Positions 51,301 through 63,632 of a DNA stretch of 64,000 bases are shown in pieces. This stretch comes from Larus michahellis (taxonomy: Eukaryota > Chordata > Aves > Charadriiformes > Laridae). The translations under genes and the position numbers were made by a program. The notes beneath the pieces were generated by a model. It ran no database searches, had not been told where the DNA came from, and saw nothing but the letters and a program-made list of their open reading frames with translations. The stretch is taken from the NCBI RefSeq assembly GCF_964199755.1, contig NC_133910.1:7648501-7712500 (forward strand), given 5' to 3'. The number at the start of each line of letters is the position of its first letter. Positions within the stretch are counted from its first letter, which is position 1.

Positions 51301-53419
51301 GGCAGCTTTTGTTGAAAACATCTTCAGGTCTTATAGTCTATTTGGTGTGAAAGTCCAAGGAGAATTTGGAAGGGAAAGCTGTTCTTGTTACTCCAACATT
51401 CATCAAATCACACTGAGATTTTTTTTTTTTTTTGTGTTTAGAAAAATGAGGATATATTTCTTTTATGATCCAAAAGATGGTTTGTCTGCACAGTGACATG
51501 ACCCACAGTATTGGCTGGTGGCTGATTCAGTAGGGAGAAAATAAAACTGCTTACTGTTTGGCTGGCAGGAAATGGTCATGGCCATGCAGCAGCTGGTCCT
51601 TAAGAATATCAGCAGGATCCTGAACTCGTTTGACCTTGATTAAACTTATGGTCCCTTGGATTTAACAGCAGAAAACAAGAAAGCTTCAGGCTAGAAGTGC
51701 TTTTTTGGTGTGTTTTACTGACCATCAGTGTGAACTCTGTTCCATCTTTGTTTCTTTTTGTGAACAGTAAACTTTTTGATAAATACAGGGCTTCTGGAAA
51801 GGAGAGGAAATCCTGACAAAACAGTGCCTCTGCTAGAGGGGGAGGGCTGCGGCTTTGGAGATAAAATGTTGTTCAAATGGGAACATTAAAATTACTTGGC
51901 AAGTTTAACGGAACTAACACAAATAGTGCCTTTAGGAAGAAAAGCTTCCTTTGGTCCGTGTTGTGGACAGAGGAGTATTTTCTGGCTTGTCTGTAGATGT
52001 GGTGCATGGCTGCACTGGAAACCTCTGTCTAGCTTGAATGTGAGAGTCTTCAAAGGAGGCGATGGGTTTGCTGATGTTCCAGCATGAGTTGGCAGCTTAG
52101 AGCAATGTCGGGGTGGAGATGGGGATGGAAACATGGGGTGCATCTCTTACTTGTAGGGAACTGGCTGAGAGCATGTATTCATTCTTTGCCTGGTGCATGT
52201 CTGACAGCAAGAACAGAACATCAAACCCCAGTTCTTTGCCTTCCGCTGGCTGACGCTGCTCTTGTCCCAAGAGTTTCTGCTGCCAGACGTCATCCGCATC
52301 TGGGACTCCCTCTTTGCTGATGATAAGCGCTTTGATTTTCTTCTGCTCGTCTGTTGTGCCATGTTGACGTAAGTACATAGGTAGCCTTCTTGCTCTTCTC
52401 TTTCCATCCTTTACCTAAATACGTGGATCCAGGAGTCTTCTGTAGGCATGTGTTAAGGCATCTGGTGAATAGGTTATAGTCACTGTTCACAGAAGTCTCT
52501 ACAAGGCCACAGTGTAGCCTGCTTTTAAAGTTCTTCTTTAAAGAGTAAAAAGTAGCTGGAATCACTTCTATCTTTCAGACTAATCCGGGATCAGTTGCTG
52601 GAAGGAGACTTCACTCTGAACATGAGGCTGCTACAGGTAAGGATTAAATTTGGTCGGCATAGGGAGCAATTTGGAGAGTCTTAAAATAGTACTGTGAGAG
52701 CAAATGAGAGAGGTTATGCCCGGCTGAAAAGAAGTACCAGATATCTGATGTTTGCGTGCAGAAAAGTCTTAAGGGCTATTACAGTATGCTCATTACTGGA
52801 AGTGTGCATCTTCTGCTTGTGCACCCATTCTAGCCTACAGAGAAATTGTCATAGACTAGAAGCTTCTAATGTTCATTTGGTTTGCAAAAAATTAGAATAA
52901 TTTTGAGCAAAGATGTGAAACCCTATGTAACAATGTTAAATTTGTTGGCCAGAGGCTTTTGTTTAGTTCTGAGATCTGTGAGAGACCAAGGTTGGAAACA
53001 CCTGCGCTGCACAGTAGGATGTCTCTGATTCTGCCAGTTCCTGCTTTGGGCTGTGCAAGATACTGGCTTTGATAAGGCTTTCTGGCACGAAGACAGCCCT
53101 TATAGCAGGCCAGCTTACTGTACCCTTAGAGGACAAATTAAAAAAAAACAACAACCAAACAACAAAAACCTTCTTGAAGGGTATTGAGGCTTGATCAGTT
53201 ACAAAACAGGAAACTGTTGAGGGAGTAACTGAACACAGCAGTATGTTATAATAGGCAAGGAATGCTGCTGTCAAGGTTTGCCTTGCTTAAGTGAAACAGT
53301 GTGTACAAGAAACGCTAGGCAGTCACTTATATCACTTTGTTTCATTGACACAGGATTATCCTATCTCTGATGTTCATCTGATTTTGAAGAAGGCAAAGGA
53401 ACTTCAAGATTCCAAATAG
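45366..53419 (+). CDS. TBC1D13: TBC1 domain family member 13, Rab GTPase-activating protein, 12 exons
   Basis: Rab GAP, reported to act on RAB35 and to affect GLUT4 traffic. Exons: 45366-45388, 45506-45579, 46087-46127, 46606-46667, 46959-47058, 48382-48464, 48623-48782, 49590-49797, 50482-50645, 52208-52368, 52579-52636, 53354-53419. All junctions keep phase, giving 399 residues; human has 400. The TBC domain (about residues 30-370) has both catalytic fingers: I123-D126-R129 of the IxxDxxR motif (QIDKDVRRL) and Q228 of YVQGMNEI. It ends KAKELQDSK, as in mammals. The start is in a perfect Kozak setting (GCCGCCATG). Exon 1 is only 23 coding bases. The acceptor of exon 9 follows an 11-C run at 50469-50479, an unusual polypyrimidine tract. 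Intact; head-to-head with ZER1. Confidence 0.97.
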
Positions 53420-56400
53420 TGCACGAACCTAACAAAAGGAGCCAGAGAAACTGTATGGCAGCGGATCCCAGGAGATGCCCCCATGCAGTGTGGTGCATTA
53501 AAGTTCCTAGTGGTCTCTGCAGGACTTCAGGTTTCATGTTTGGGCTACTGGCCACTTCAAAGACTTCCTTCTACTCTATTTATTAGGTCAAGGACTGACT
53601 ACTTCCCCATCCACTTGGGTCCTGCACTCCAGATTTTTCAAATCTCAAATGCCTCTCTGCTGCTAAAAGCAGTTCTTTGTATCTTTTTTAATGACTTTAA
53701 GTTTGGGGAGAAAGAAACCATCTGTCTGCATATCCCTGAAGGGATGTACTGCTGCATCATGGATGTAACACATGGAGTAACTTCTGCTGAGGAAGGGACA
53801 GGCTGAGTCCAGTGGATTTTGGTGTGTGAGTATAGAAGGATCTTTTTCCTGTGAATAGAATGTATTCCAATGAAGTCACACATCCTGCTGTTCAAGTAGC
53901 TTCTGGATTATTCTTCCTCGTGTCTGCACTTGGCCATCCCTGGGGTGTGCAAAGAAGACAGCATCAGCTTCTTGTGATTCCCATCTGACATCCGGCAGTT
54001 TGGACCCCTTTGCCTGGGAAAGAGATCTTGAGAAGCTGAGATGGGAGGACACTATTGCAGCTGGTGGCTCTGTGCACTGAAACTGCCTGAATCCAGATTT
54101 GCCTTATCAGCAAGGTCTCCCTGAAAGCAAGACTGTGGTGGTTTTAAATCAATGAGTGAAGTGTAGCTTGAAGTCAAGCCTTACTACGCACAGCCTTAGA
54201 GCAGGAGCTTGTTTCTGCTGGGAGGCCTCGAGCTGCTTTCCTGGCTCTGGACTGGAGCACATCCAGCTACAATCAGGATTCTGAAATACAAGAAATGGGC
54301 ATCTAGTTGTGTGCAATGAAGACAGCCGTATTTAGGGGCTTGTACAGGCATGGCACCGGGGTTTTCTGCCTCAGTAGCTTGCATAATATCGCCCTGCGTA
54401 AGCTCTGGTCACAGTAACCTTGAAGAAGACATAGTACAGGTCCAACCTACAATTAAGAGTCCTTTTCTGGTCTATACCAGTGGGCATACAAGCATTTCAG
54501 TCATTAGGTGACTGCTGGGGCTGATCCACTTTTCTGTGTACCGGTCCTGTTGGAGTCACAATCCTGAGTTGGACACTCGTCCCTCCTGAGAGGGGAACTG
54601 CTGCATTTCAAATACGGTGGAGCAGGCTCAGGTGAACGTCAACTAAGACAAACTACGGAGAGAACTGCTAACCTGCTGTCAGTGTCGGGCTGAGCAGAAA
54701 CCGTAATCCTCAGAGGGAGAAACCGCCAGCACCCAGGTGCTTGGGTGGTGCAGAAGCTCTTGAGTGAACACTAATCCAGCGTGCTTTTCCCTTTCTTTCT
54801 GTGCTGTGCTGGCTCACCTCTGCATAGCTGTTTGACACTGCAGTTTTTGGTATTTATGGGTATTGATTTGTTAAAGGTCAGTGTTCTTTGTAAGATCCGC
54901 TTAAGCTGCTGATGGCCTAGAATCACCCTAGCAGGAGGGATGTTGTCAGCCTTCAGCGTTTTTACTAGTGTTAGTTCCTTCACTGAAGGCCAGTTCTTCA
55001 CAGGCTACTGTAATTCTCACAAAGGTAGGCGGGGACATCAGAGGACAGGTTGATGCATGTACCTACCTTCTTTTTGGCAATCCCAAGCAATCTCTGTCTC
55101 TTCAGAAGATGCTCGAGTACCACTGGTGCAGCCGGGTGTTGCTGCTGTGGTGGAGCAAGAGCAACTGAAGACTTAAAACAATCTGTAATTAATACCTGTG
55201 GCTAACAGTATCCCTCTCTGCTGCAATCCTTTCTAGAGGGTAGTGTTTTCCTCCAAGAAATATGGAATCAATAGACCAGGACAGCTGTGTGATGAAACAT
55301 CCTGTCTGCTATAACCACTGGATGGGTGTTCTTCCTGCCTTGTATCGCTGACCTATTCCAGGTGGTCTCACGGTCTCAGCTCTTGGATACCCTGCACTAG
55401 AGAAGCCAGTAGTCAGACCTTGTATGGCCAAACGGCTAGCTGGTAGCACAAATGTAGAACCAGATGGTCTGCCAAACACTTCTGCCTCAGAACTGCTCTA
55501 AATATTGCTGTAGCTCTCTTACATTCCATGCACAAGCTCTGCTCGCACCTCCCCGAATACCTGGGCTGTCCATTTTGGGTCTCCCTGGCAAGTGTAGGGT
55601 TCTGTTGACGCTTTTCTCACTGGTAACAGGGGCATCCATGAGGGTTCCTGCTCTGAACAGCTAGAAGTCTCCTTAAAATAACCTGAGAGAGCAGTAAAGC
55701 ATTAACTGTAGATGAACAACTGCTTGTTTTCAGAGTAGCGTTTGGGCCCTGAGGTTGACCTCCTGCAGTGGCGTTGCCCAGCTCGGAGCCAGGCACTGAT
55801 CTGCAGCATTGCAGACACTCGAGGAAGACACAGGAGGTGGCTACTCAGGTAGCAGTGCAGGTTGCCGTCTGGGTACGGGTGTCATGCTGTCTTCTCCCTT
55901 CACAGGGAGAAGGGCTTACGTTATGCCATCTTACTTCTCTTTAGGGGTGACGGTAAATGCGTTTTAAAAAGGAGTCTGCAGTGGTTTAGTGGAATGCAAT
56001 GAGAGCTTTTGCTGGAAGGATTCGCTGGGATATATTCTCTAAAATGATTGAGGAGTTCTTTGGGGAGAACTTGTAACAACTTTGATACACCCAGACAGTA
56101 TGGTTCTTACATGAAAAGCTGTTTTATATTCCTCTTTATCCCCTGCCATGTGGTAGGACTTCTGTCCTGCCGTTGAAAAGGGCTGTTGAAAGAAGTTGTA
56201 CTTTTCAATGACTTGGGATATCCAGTTCTTTATTCCAAGACTTTCTCTTTTCTTTAAGAGCAAAACCAGATTTTCTGAGGGGAGAAAAGAAAGTCTTAAC
56301 TTGTAACCAGCTTTTGAAATCTCCTCGTGAGTTTCCTTGGCTTCATTCCTCAAAGGCTTTTGGTGGTGGTTTTGTTGTTGTGGAGGTCAGATGGTATTTA

Positions 56401-57269
56401 ACTAGTGGTTCCTTGCTTGTGTGGCCAAGTAACAACTGCTCCACCCTTGAGACGTTTCCACCTCTGATTTCTTTCAATCCTAATCTGATGCAGGAGCAGC
56501 GAGGTTGGCTGAAGTGGCACTTTGTTGGGTTGGGAGGTGTTATTCTGGGGTGCCTTGGGGGACCCCTAGTTTTCACAGGGGCCTAAAAGGGGATGTTTAA
56601 ATGGCTCTTACAGTGGATTCCTTGCACACAGAATTACTGCCAGGCAGGGGAAGGGGGACCCATCTTCATCTGGGAGGAAAAGCAGGACACTGTGGAGGAT
56701 GCTGGGAGAGACGAGCTTTCCCTGGGAGGACGAGGTCTGCTCTGCCTGCGCCTTGCTGTAATTCAGCCTTTGGGAAACTTTGTGGCTTTGCCAATGAGAT
56801 AGAAGCAGCAGGATACTAAGGATGAAGTTGATGGTGGCTACTCAGAACACTGATTTTGAGTTTGAATTTTGTGACCTAACCTAGAATTATTCGCACTTTG
56901 GCAGTGAGCAGAATGATGGAGAAAAGTTGCTTTGGGGGAGTCTGGGGTGTTTGGGAAAGCAGAGGTTGTTTTCCCTTAATGAGTGTCAGTGACTTTGTTT
57001 TAACCGTTTGGAGCACTCTTCTAAAAATGCCATTTCCCCCAAAAGAGGAACAAATAACACTTTTTTCTTTTTTTTTTTATTTTTTTACCTTGTCTAGAAA
57101 GAATTGCCAGAACAGGGTATAGAGAACACTTAATCACTCTCAAACTCCTTTTATGCTTCTTTTTAAACACTATTTTTATAACGTTTCCTTTAACTAAACG
57201 GGTGGCTTTGTGCAAACATCTGTTGGTGATGAGTTAGTGCTGCTGCTGACCACGGTCTTCTCAATGTCC
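53420..57269 (+). other. TBC1D13 3' UTR and intergenic DNA before ENDOG
   Basis: No gene is supportable in these 3.8 kb. The first part must be the TBC1D13 3' UTR, but I find no AATAAA or ATTAAA between 53420 and the CpG island, so the UTR end is unknown; AGTAAA at about 55692 is a variant candidate. A T-rich run lies at about 57060-57087. No CR1 or other repeat is recognised. Confidence 0.55.
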
Positions 57270-58330
57270 TCTGCGGCAGCGGCTGGGGGGAGCCCGGGGA
57301 GCCGGGGCAAGCAGAGCCCTGGAGCGGGCTCGCCCGTCTCCATCGCCGCCGCCTCCTCCTCTCCGAGGTGGTTTTGCTTTGCCTTGGCCGGGATGGGGGG
57401 AGCCGGGGGCGCTTTCCTGGAGGAAAACGCCGCGGAGGTGCCGCTGCGGCCGCCCTCGGGTGGAGGGGGGCAGCCGGGGCCGGGGGCAGCCGCGGGTCCC
57501 CGCCGCCTCGCTGACCGCTCCCGCTCTGTATTTTCGTACGTTCCGGATCCCCGGGTTCACGCTGTTCTCTCATTTCTCCGAATAAAATGGTTTCTTCGCA
57601 CGAGGTCGCTTCGCTCTCCGCCGGGGGACGGCGGCGTCCCCTCCGCCTGTCCGGGGAGCGCCCTCTGGCCCTTAAAGGGGCGATGCTCCCGCTGCAGTGG
57701 AGCGGCCCCGCTGCGGGAAGGCCGCGGCCCTTTTAAGCGGCGGCCGCCGGCGCGGCGCAGCGCACGGCCATGCTGCGGGGCCGCTGGCTGCTGCCCGGCG
57801 CCTCGCTGGCCCTGGGCGCGGGGCTGGGGGCGGCCCTCACCGCCCGCCGCCGGCCCCGGGGCGATGCGGCGGAGGGGCTGCTGGCCCGCCTGCCCGTGGT
57901 GCCCGCCGTGGCGGCCGCCGGTCCGCCGGCGCTGCCGGGCTCCAGCGAGCTGACCAAGTACGGGCTGCCCGGGCTGGCGCAGCTGCGGAGCCGCGAGTCC
58001 TACGTGCTGTGCTACGACCCGCGGAGCCGCAGCGCCCTGTGGGTCATCGAGCAGCTCAACCGGGAGACCCTCAGCGGCACCTCCGACCGCGCCGCCTGCG
58101 ACTTCCTGGAGGACGATTCGGTTCACGAGTACCACCGAGCCACCAACGCCGACTACCGCGGCAGCGGCTTCGACCGCGGGCACCTGGCCGCCGCCGCCAA
58201 CCACAAGTGGAGCCAGAAGGCCATGAGGGACACCTTCTACCTCAGCAACGTGGCCCCGCAGGTAGGACCCGCCGCGGGGGGGCCGGCCCCGGGCCGAGGG
58301 GGGAAGGCGGAGCTGCCCCTGTTCAAGGGC
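57270..58330 (+). promoter_or_regulatory. ENDOG: CpG island covering the ENDOG promoter and exon 1
   Basis: CpG-dense sequence runs from about 500 bases before the ENDOG ATG through exon 1. An AT-richer break with AATAAA (57591-57596) divides an upstream GC-rich block (57270-57540) from the proximal promoter. No TATA box is seen near the start. Long frames on both strands reflect composition. Confidence 0.7.
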
Positions 58331-60157
58331 AGACGCCGCTCCCCGCTGGAAACCACCTCGGGGCTCTTCCGTGTGTTTATCACGGAATCATAGAATGGTT
58401 AGAGCTGGAAAGGACCTTAAAGTTCCACTCCCCTGCCCTGGGCAGGGACACCTCCCACCAGCCCAGGTTGCTCAAAGCCCCGTCCAACCTGGCCTTGAAC
58501 GCCCCCAGGGATGGGGCAGCCACAGCTTCTCTGTTCCAGTGCCCCACCACTCTCAGAGTGAAAAATTTCTTCCTGATAGCTAATCTAAGTCTACCCTTTT
58601 CCAGTTTGAAGCCATTACTCTTCATCCTATCACTATATGCCTTTGTAAAAAATTTGTCCCTATAGTGGTTCGGGCAGAGAGGGTCCAAAGTGGCCAAAGT
58701 CCCTCAGGGGTGCTGTATTTCCTGCTAAACAACAGCAATGCTGTAAATGCGCCTGCCTGTGTGCTCCTCTGAAGCTGTGAGAGACACCGTTCAGTGCAGC
58801 CTGTTGCAGGAGCGAAGATAAACAGGCCAACAGACACCTGCAAAAACCGCAGGCCGAAGCGAGTGGGTTCTGTTCCTGGGTGTGCAAACCAGGACCTCAC
58901 TGTAGGCAGCGTCCAGAGCGGAGGTGATAGTGCAGATCTCTTCTGGAAGGTGCCCGGAAGGCTGTGAGACGTGTTACAGAAAAAGCGTGTGTTATTACTC
59001 TGAACAGCGAAGAAATTCCCTACTGACTTTGCTGCCTGCATCACCCTGGTTGTGTTTCTAGGTTCCTCATTTAAACCAGAATGCCTGGAATAACCTTGAG
59101 AAGTACAGCAGAAGCCTGGCAAGGAACAACAAGAACGTCTATGTCTGCACAGGACCCCTTTACCTGCCCAGGTAAACATGAGGGCCAAGCTGGGACTGTG
59201 CTCGAAAGAGGTGTCGTACTGGGCAAGGAAAGCAGGCTGAGGGCGTGCAGCCACCTGGCTGCTCCCAAATGGGAGGGATCTGCTTAAGGCAGGTGAGACC
59301 AGCTGTGCGCAGAGGTTCTGTGGAAAGGTACGTTCTTAGGATCAGGATTCGTTTGTGCATTTCCCATTCAGTTGATTATTTCGTGAGTAAAGGCGGCTTT
59401 CTTGAGCTACAGCATAACGAAGTCACTTTTGTTTGTAGTCCTTAACAGTCTAGTGGTAGTAAATTACTAGACTGCAGACCCCTTCCCTGCAGAGTATCGC
59501 TGCTAGGTTTTATTTCATGGACTATTTCTCCTCTTAAGACCATGACTTTATTTGCAAAGATGTTCATGTAGTGCCAAAGAGCAGCTGTCTCATGTTGAGA
59601 TCTCTTCAGCAGCAGGAAATAGCTTGGAAAGGCTGTTAAAGAGAGACAGCGGGGAAGGGATTTGCGGGGGGAGCAGACCCAATACACAGCTCAGCCTCAC
59701 CATGTCCCGTAGCCCCCGTGTCAGCACCATTTTTACAGCCCTAGCACAGAAGTAGGGCTGCTCCCTGCCATGCTGTGGGGTGGGGGCTCACTCCGGGGTG
59801 GTGGTGGAAGGCTGAGGGGATGGATATGGCACCAGATTAGGAGGTAACGTGGGATGTTGCTGTTGGTGCAGGATGGAGGCCGATGGGAAGATGTACGTCA
59901 AGTACCAGGTGATTGGGAAGAACAACGTGGCCGTCCCCACCCATTTCTTCAAGGTGCTCATCCTGGAAAAAGAGAGCGGGGAGATCGAGTTGCGCTCTTA
60001 TGTGATGCCCAACAGCCCTGTGGATGAGAAAATCCCGCTGGAGCGGTTCCTGGTTCCCATCGAGAGCATTGAGCGAGCCTCGGGGCTCCTCTTTGTCCCA
60101 AACATCTTGAAGAGAACAAGTAACTTGAAAGCCATCACAGCTGGAAGCAAGCGTTGA
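57770..60157 (+). CDS. ENDOG: Endonuclease G, mitochondrial, three exons
   Basis: Sugar-nonspecific beta-beta-alpha-metal nuclease of the mitochondrial intermembrane space; it can move to the nucleus and cut DNA during cell death. Exons 57770-58261, 59062-59171 and 59872-60157 join in phase to 295 residues; human has 297. Residues 1-50 form an Arg/Ala/Leu-rich targeting and anchor region. The catalytic motif DRGH is at 135-138 (His138 as general base), and the metal-ligand Asn is N169 in LNQNAWNNLEKY. The core continues with YVCTGPLYLPR and ends AGSKR. Exon 1 is very GC-rich while exons 2-3 are ordinary, as expected for a CpG-island first exon. Intron 1 holds a CR1. Same strand as TBC1D13; convergent with SPOUT1. 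Intact. Confidence 0.96.
58385..58662 (-). mobile_element. CR1 LINE 3'-end fragment in ENDOG intron 1
   Basis: About 278 bases, from AATCATAGAATGGTTAGAGC through GGGCAGGGACACCTCCCACC, CCAACCTGGCCTTGAACGCC and GGGGCAGCCACAGCTTCTCT to a worn GCCTTTGTAAAAAATTTGTCCC. It is the reverse complement of the CR1 3' end, so it lies antisense to ENDOG and is 5'-truncated. The minus strand still reads as an open stretch of CR1 ORF2 C-terminal type (EAVAAPSLGAFKARLDGA), so the copy is not very old. Confidence 0.95.
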
Positions 60158-60431
60158 ACTCTGACGAGACAAATCCAGGTATCCTCTGGATTCAGGGACT
60201 GTCAGCAGTCGCCTGCTGAATTGGGCAATTTTAATGTGGGAAATAAGAATCAAACCAATGCTCTTTACCCTTCCCCTCACTTCACGACAGTGAAACACGC
60301 ACACGCAAGTCCCAAGGGCAGGCCCTGCAGAAGGCTCCCAGGTACTTAACATTGTAGCAGGTGTCTAGAATTTGCCCTGATCTGCAGTAGAGGTGCTCAT
60401 GTAATTGCCCCCTTGGAGTTGTGTGTGGCTC

Positions 60432-60437
60432 ATTAAA
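60432..60437 (+). terminator. ENDOG: Probable ENDOG poly(A) signal ATTAAA
   Basis: This common variant hexamer lies about 275 bases after the stop. It is the first AATAAA/ATTAAA after the stop. Confidence 0.55.
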
Positions 60438-61325
60438 ACACAAAAGGAAGTTACTTAATTGCTGCCTTTTAGCAGGAAAGGACAGGAGCAAGATGGGTGC
60501 AGCGGGGAGGAGAGGAGAGGTTCCTGCCTTTGTGTGGCCAAAGGATTGTATGATTGTTTTCTTTCAAAAGATGATTTTAGCAGTAAAGCTTTGAACACCC
60601 ACAGTATTGGTTGTTTCTTATCTGCTCATACCAAAGCCCTGAATATCTCAGCAGGAGGGGAGAGGACAGAGCCAACTTTTCCAGCTGCTTTCCTGTTTGA
60701 GCTCACTGTAGGCAGAGCTTAAGGCATCACAGATGAAGCCAAACTGTAACGAGCTATGCTGATTTGCTTTAGTGATGAGGCTCAACTGAAACTCCAGCTC
60801 TTCCTGCTGTTGGGAAGGATGAAGCCTTGGAGTTGAAGGGGGGGCTGGGGGAAGTCAGGAACAGCTTCTTGGCATAAAGATTAAGTTTCAACTTCCTTTG
60901 CGTCTGAAGACCACATTGCTCCTTTATGTCTGAAGACCACAAGGCACCAAGCATGCCTGGTCTCTGGACACAGAGTGCCCATCCTCTACACCAAGACACT
61001 TGCATATGGACTTCAAGGCAGCTGAGGTTCCATACTGCTTTATTCCCCACCCAGGGGGGAATTCCTGGGACACAGTCTGCTGTGAGGCTTGTCCCAGCTG
61101 CTGAGGCAGCAACCAGCCCTTGGCTGCACCACGCAGGCAGGAGGGTGCAGACTTGCTGGTCCCAGCAGCAGCCAGACACTTGCTCAAGCAGCGATGCCAG
61201 CTTTAGTCACGCTGTGTCGTGGCCCCGCCAGGCTCTTGGAGTGATTTGCCCAGCAGCCTGCGTTTGAACAGCCGCTTGCCTGAGGCAGTCCTCAGCTGAT
61301 GGCAAGGTCAGTGGCTTTCCTTCCC
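60438..61325. other. Convergent intergenic DNA between ENDOG and SPOUT1
   Basis: Less than 1 kb separates two convergent 3' ends. Apart from the two poly(A) candidates I see no gene, repeat or structured RNA. A G-run (about 60838-60851) lies just past the middle. Confidence 0.6.
61039..61044 (-). terminator. SPOUT1: Probable SPOUT1 poly(A) signal AATAAA (minus strand)
   Basis: TTTATT on the plus strand, about 282 bases beyond the SPOUT1 stop. It is canonical and suits a short 3' UTR. Confidence 0.6.
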
Positions 61326-63632
61326 TCAGCTGTCGCTGGGTGTCTTCACGGCCTCATCAATGTGGGGTCTCAGCGCAGACAGAGAGATCAGCAGCGCCTC
61401 CTGGAACAGACCCAGGTGGCAGTCAGAACCGCTGCTCTCTGAGGAGCACCAGGCAACCCAGCCACCCTTTGCTGAGGTGACACCATGGGGAACAACACGT
61501 GGGCTGTATGTGTCACTGCCACAGGCAGAAACACAGCGCTGCTCTGTGCACACAGGCATCGCGCCCCACCACACCATTAGCCACCTGCCCTACCTCTGTC
61601 CGGATAGTTCTGCTGCCTTGGCTGGGACAAGTGTTCAGGTAGAAGTCAAACAAGACGCTTGGGTCGGTGACCTCCAGCTTTGGGTCCACATCAACTCCAG
61701 CTTCCAAGCCCTCAAGACCTCCAAACACAACAAGGGCATGCCTAGGGGAGAGCACAGGGACAGGCTGAGGGGGAGACCGGGTCTTACAAACTTTAGACAG
61801 GAGAGCTGCTCATGTGCCCTGAGCCTTCACGTGGATTAAGAATTGGCTTCACATAAACAATTCTCTTAACTTGATCTGCAAGAAGCTGACTAATTTCTGT
61901 TGTTCAGGTATCTGGGTCTGTGTTCCAAGCTCCTCTGTGCCACTGAAGAGGGGAGCTGTGTCCCCTGCTGACAATGCCCAATGCAGCTGCCTCCCTAATA
62001 AAGCCCCACAGCACTTGGCCAAAGTGACAGTCCCTGCTACCAACTGAATTGGGAGGACCCACTCCAGAGAATCAGGAAAGGAATTGGCCTTGTCCTGGGG
62101 TACTTCCCCCAGCGTCTGTCATGCAGAGGAACGTGCCTTGGTGCAAAAGGGAGCAGCAGAGCACAGGAGGGAGCCTGCAGGCCAAGTCTTGCACTTTTAT
62201 CTAGAATTTCTGCCTGGGAGAACACCAAGACCACAGTGCAGCTCTGCTGCCTGCACCAGGCCTCCCTCGGGGCTCTGAGTGGGACAAAGCAGAGACAACA
62301 CAAACCTGAAGGAGGGGAGAGTGGCCTGGTCCACGGAGCTGCCCCGCTCTGAGGTCCCAATAGAGAGATCGTAGCCTTCCTTGAATGGGCACTCTGAAAA
62401 GACAGCACCTGGGAACAAACACAACGTGGGGTTACTCACGTGGTGCCCTCGCCCGTGCGGTGTGCCTTCTGGACAGGCTGAAACACTCCACAGGTAAGTG
62501 TCAGCAGCAGAAGGAATTGCTTTTCGGTGCAGGGGACAAGAATGATTCCTCTTTCCTACATAATTCCCTTGCTGCAGGAGTCTCTGGCACCCATCCGAAC
62601 TGCAACACCGTCTCCTCAAAGCTCAAACAGGTGCCAGGAGCCACTCCTTGACTAATATCTTAGGATTTTCCTAGGAGGACAAATCAATCGGAAAACAGGA
62701 AAAAGATTTTGCAGAGCTTAAGCATAAATATCACTGCTGGCTTTGATGTGAATAAGCGGGAGGTAGTTATGGAAATGGAGATGTACTGGCTGGAGTTGGA
62801 GAGCACCAACTCATCTCCTGCTACAACATGGACATTTGGCACAAGGGTGAGTGGCAGTACAGGGCAGAGTACTGGTGGGTGACTGAGGTGATTCACACCC
62901 CTAGCTTTAATCCTTCAATTTGACTGCTGCATGGCTGCTAGCTGCACGTGTAAGCTGCCTTTGAGACAGAAGAGATTTCTAAGACAGAGAAGTTAATGTA
63001 CACTGCAGATGTGCAGTCAGTAGGCCTGAAATTGGTGTGGAAGCCCAGGCAGAGCCATGGCAAAATGCAGAGAACCCCTGCAAATACTTACTGAGGCAGG
63101 AGGCGAGGCGGACGCTGTAACCCCAGTACAAGCCTGAGACTGTCCGAGGGTGGTGTGAGGACACCACAACACCTTTCCGCACTTTAGCTTCTGAAAGGGA
63201 AGCAAAGAGATTAATAACCCCTGGGATCTCCCAGGGAGAGCTGGATTTGACCAGCCACATACAGCAGTTTCTCCTGGGTCAGGGCACTGACTTGGTCTAC
63301 AACCAAGAACCTCCCTTTTGAACGCATTCTGGAAAGCACGCAAGTATGTTTGGGCTGTTTATTGTTGGTCAAAGAGCTGGTAGTTCTTTCCAGTTAACTA
63401 GGGAGGTATGGTAAGGCTGTTATTAAAATTGTGTGCGGAGTGAAGGGTTGGGTATGAGATGTTGGGTACTTTCAAACCTTAGCAATCTGAAGGCCTGTTA
63501 TATGGAAGGACCAGCTCCTGCAGGACTGGTTTCCTGATGCTAACAGAGCAGTGCATTACCTGGCTTCTGGGGTTCCTCCAGGCGCACAGTGACTCGCAGA
63601 CCGGCGTTCAGCTGTTTGTCAATCTGCACCTC
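61326..63632 (-). CDS. SPOUT1: SPOUT-fold RNA methyltransferase SPOUT1 (CENP-32), 3' part
   Basis: Member of the SPOUT (knotted) methyltransferase family, known in human as C9orf114/CENP-32 and linked to spindle-pole and centromere function. Visible minus-strand exons: 63632-63560, 63190-63092, 62408-62306, 61741-61594, 61400-61326. They keep phase and give the last 165 residues; the human protein is about 376, so the N-terminal half lies beyond the window. The segment starts EVQIDKQLNAGLRVTVRL (the inserted OB-like region). It continues with the cofactor-site region GLYWGYSVRLASCLS, GYDLSIGTSERGS and HALVVFGGLEGLEAG, then NTCPSQGSRTIRTE of the C-terminal knot, and ends DEAVKTPSDS. Convergent with ENDOG, as in human. 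No damage seen. Confidence 0.95.

Noticed and set aside
57210-57953. 247-codon plus-strand frame ending inside ENDOG exon 1
   Set aside because: It runs in another frame across the ENDOG start; the composition is that of a CpG island and no homologous family is recognised. The upstream block is kept as a finding, but not as a gene.
57697-58665. 322-codon plus-strand frame through ENDOG exon 1 and the intronic CR1
   Set aside because: Wrong frame relative to ENDOG, reads across a supported donor at 58262 and into the antisense CR1, so it is a chance fusion.
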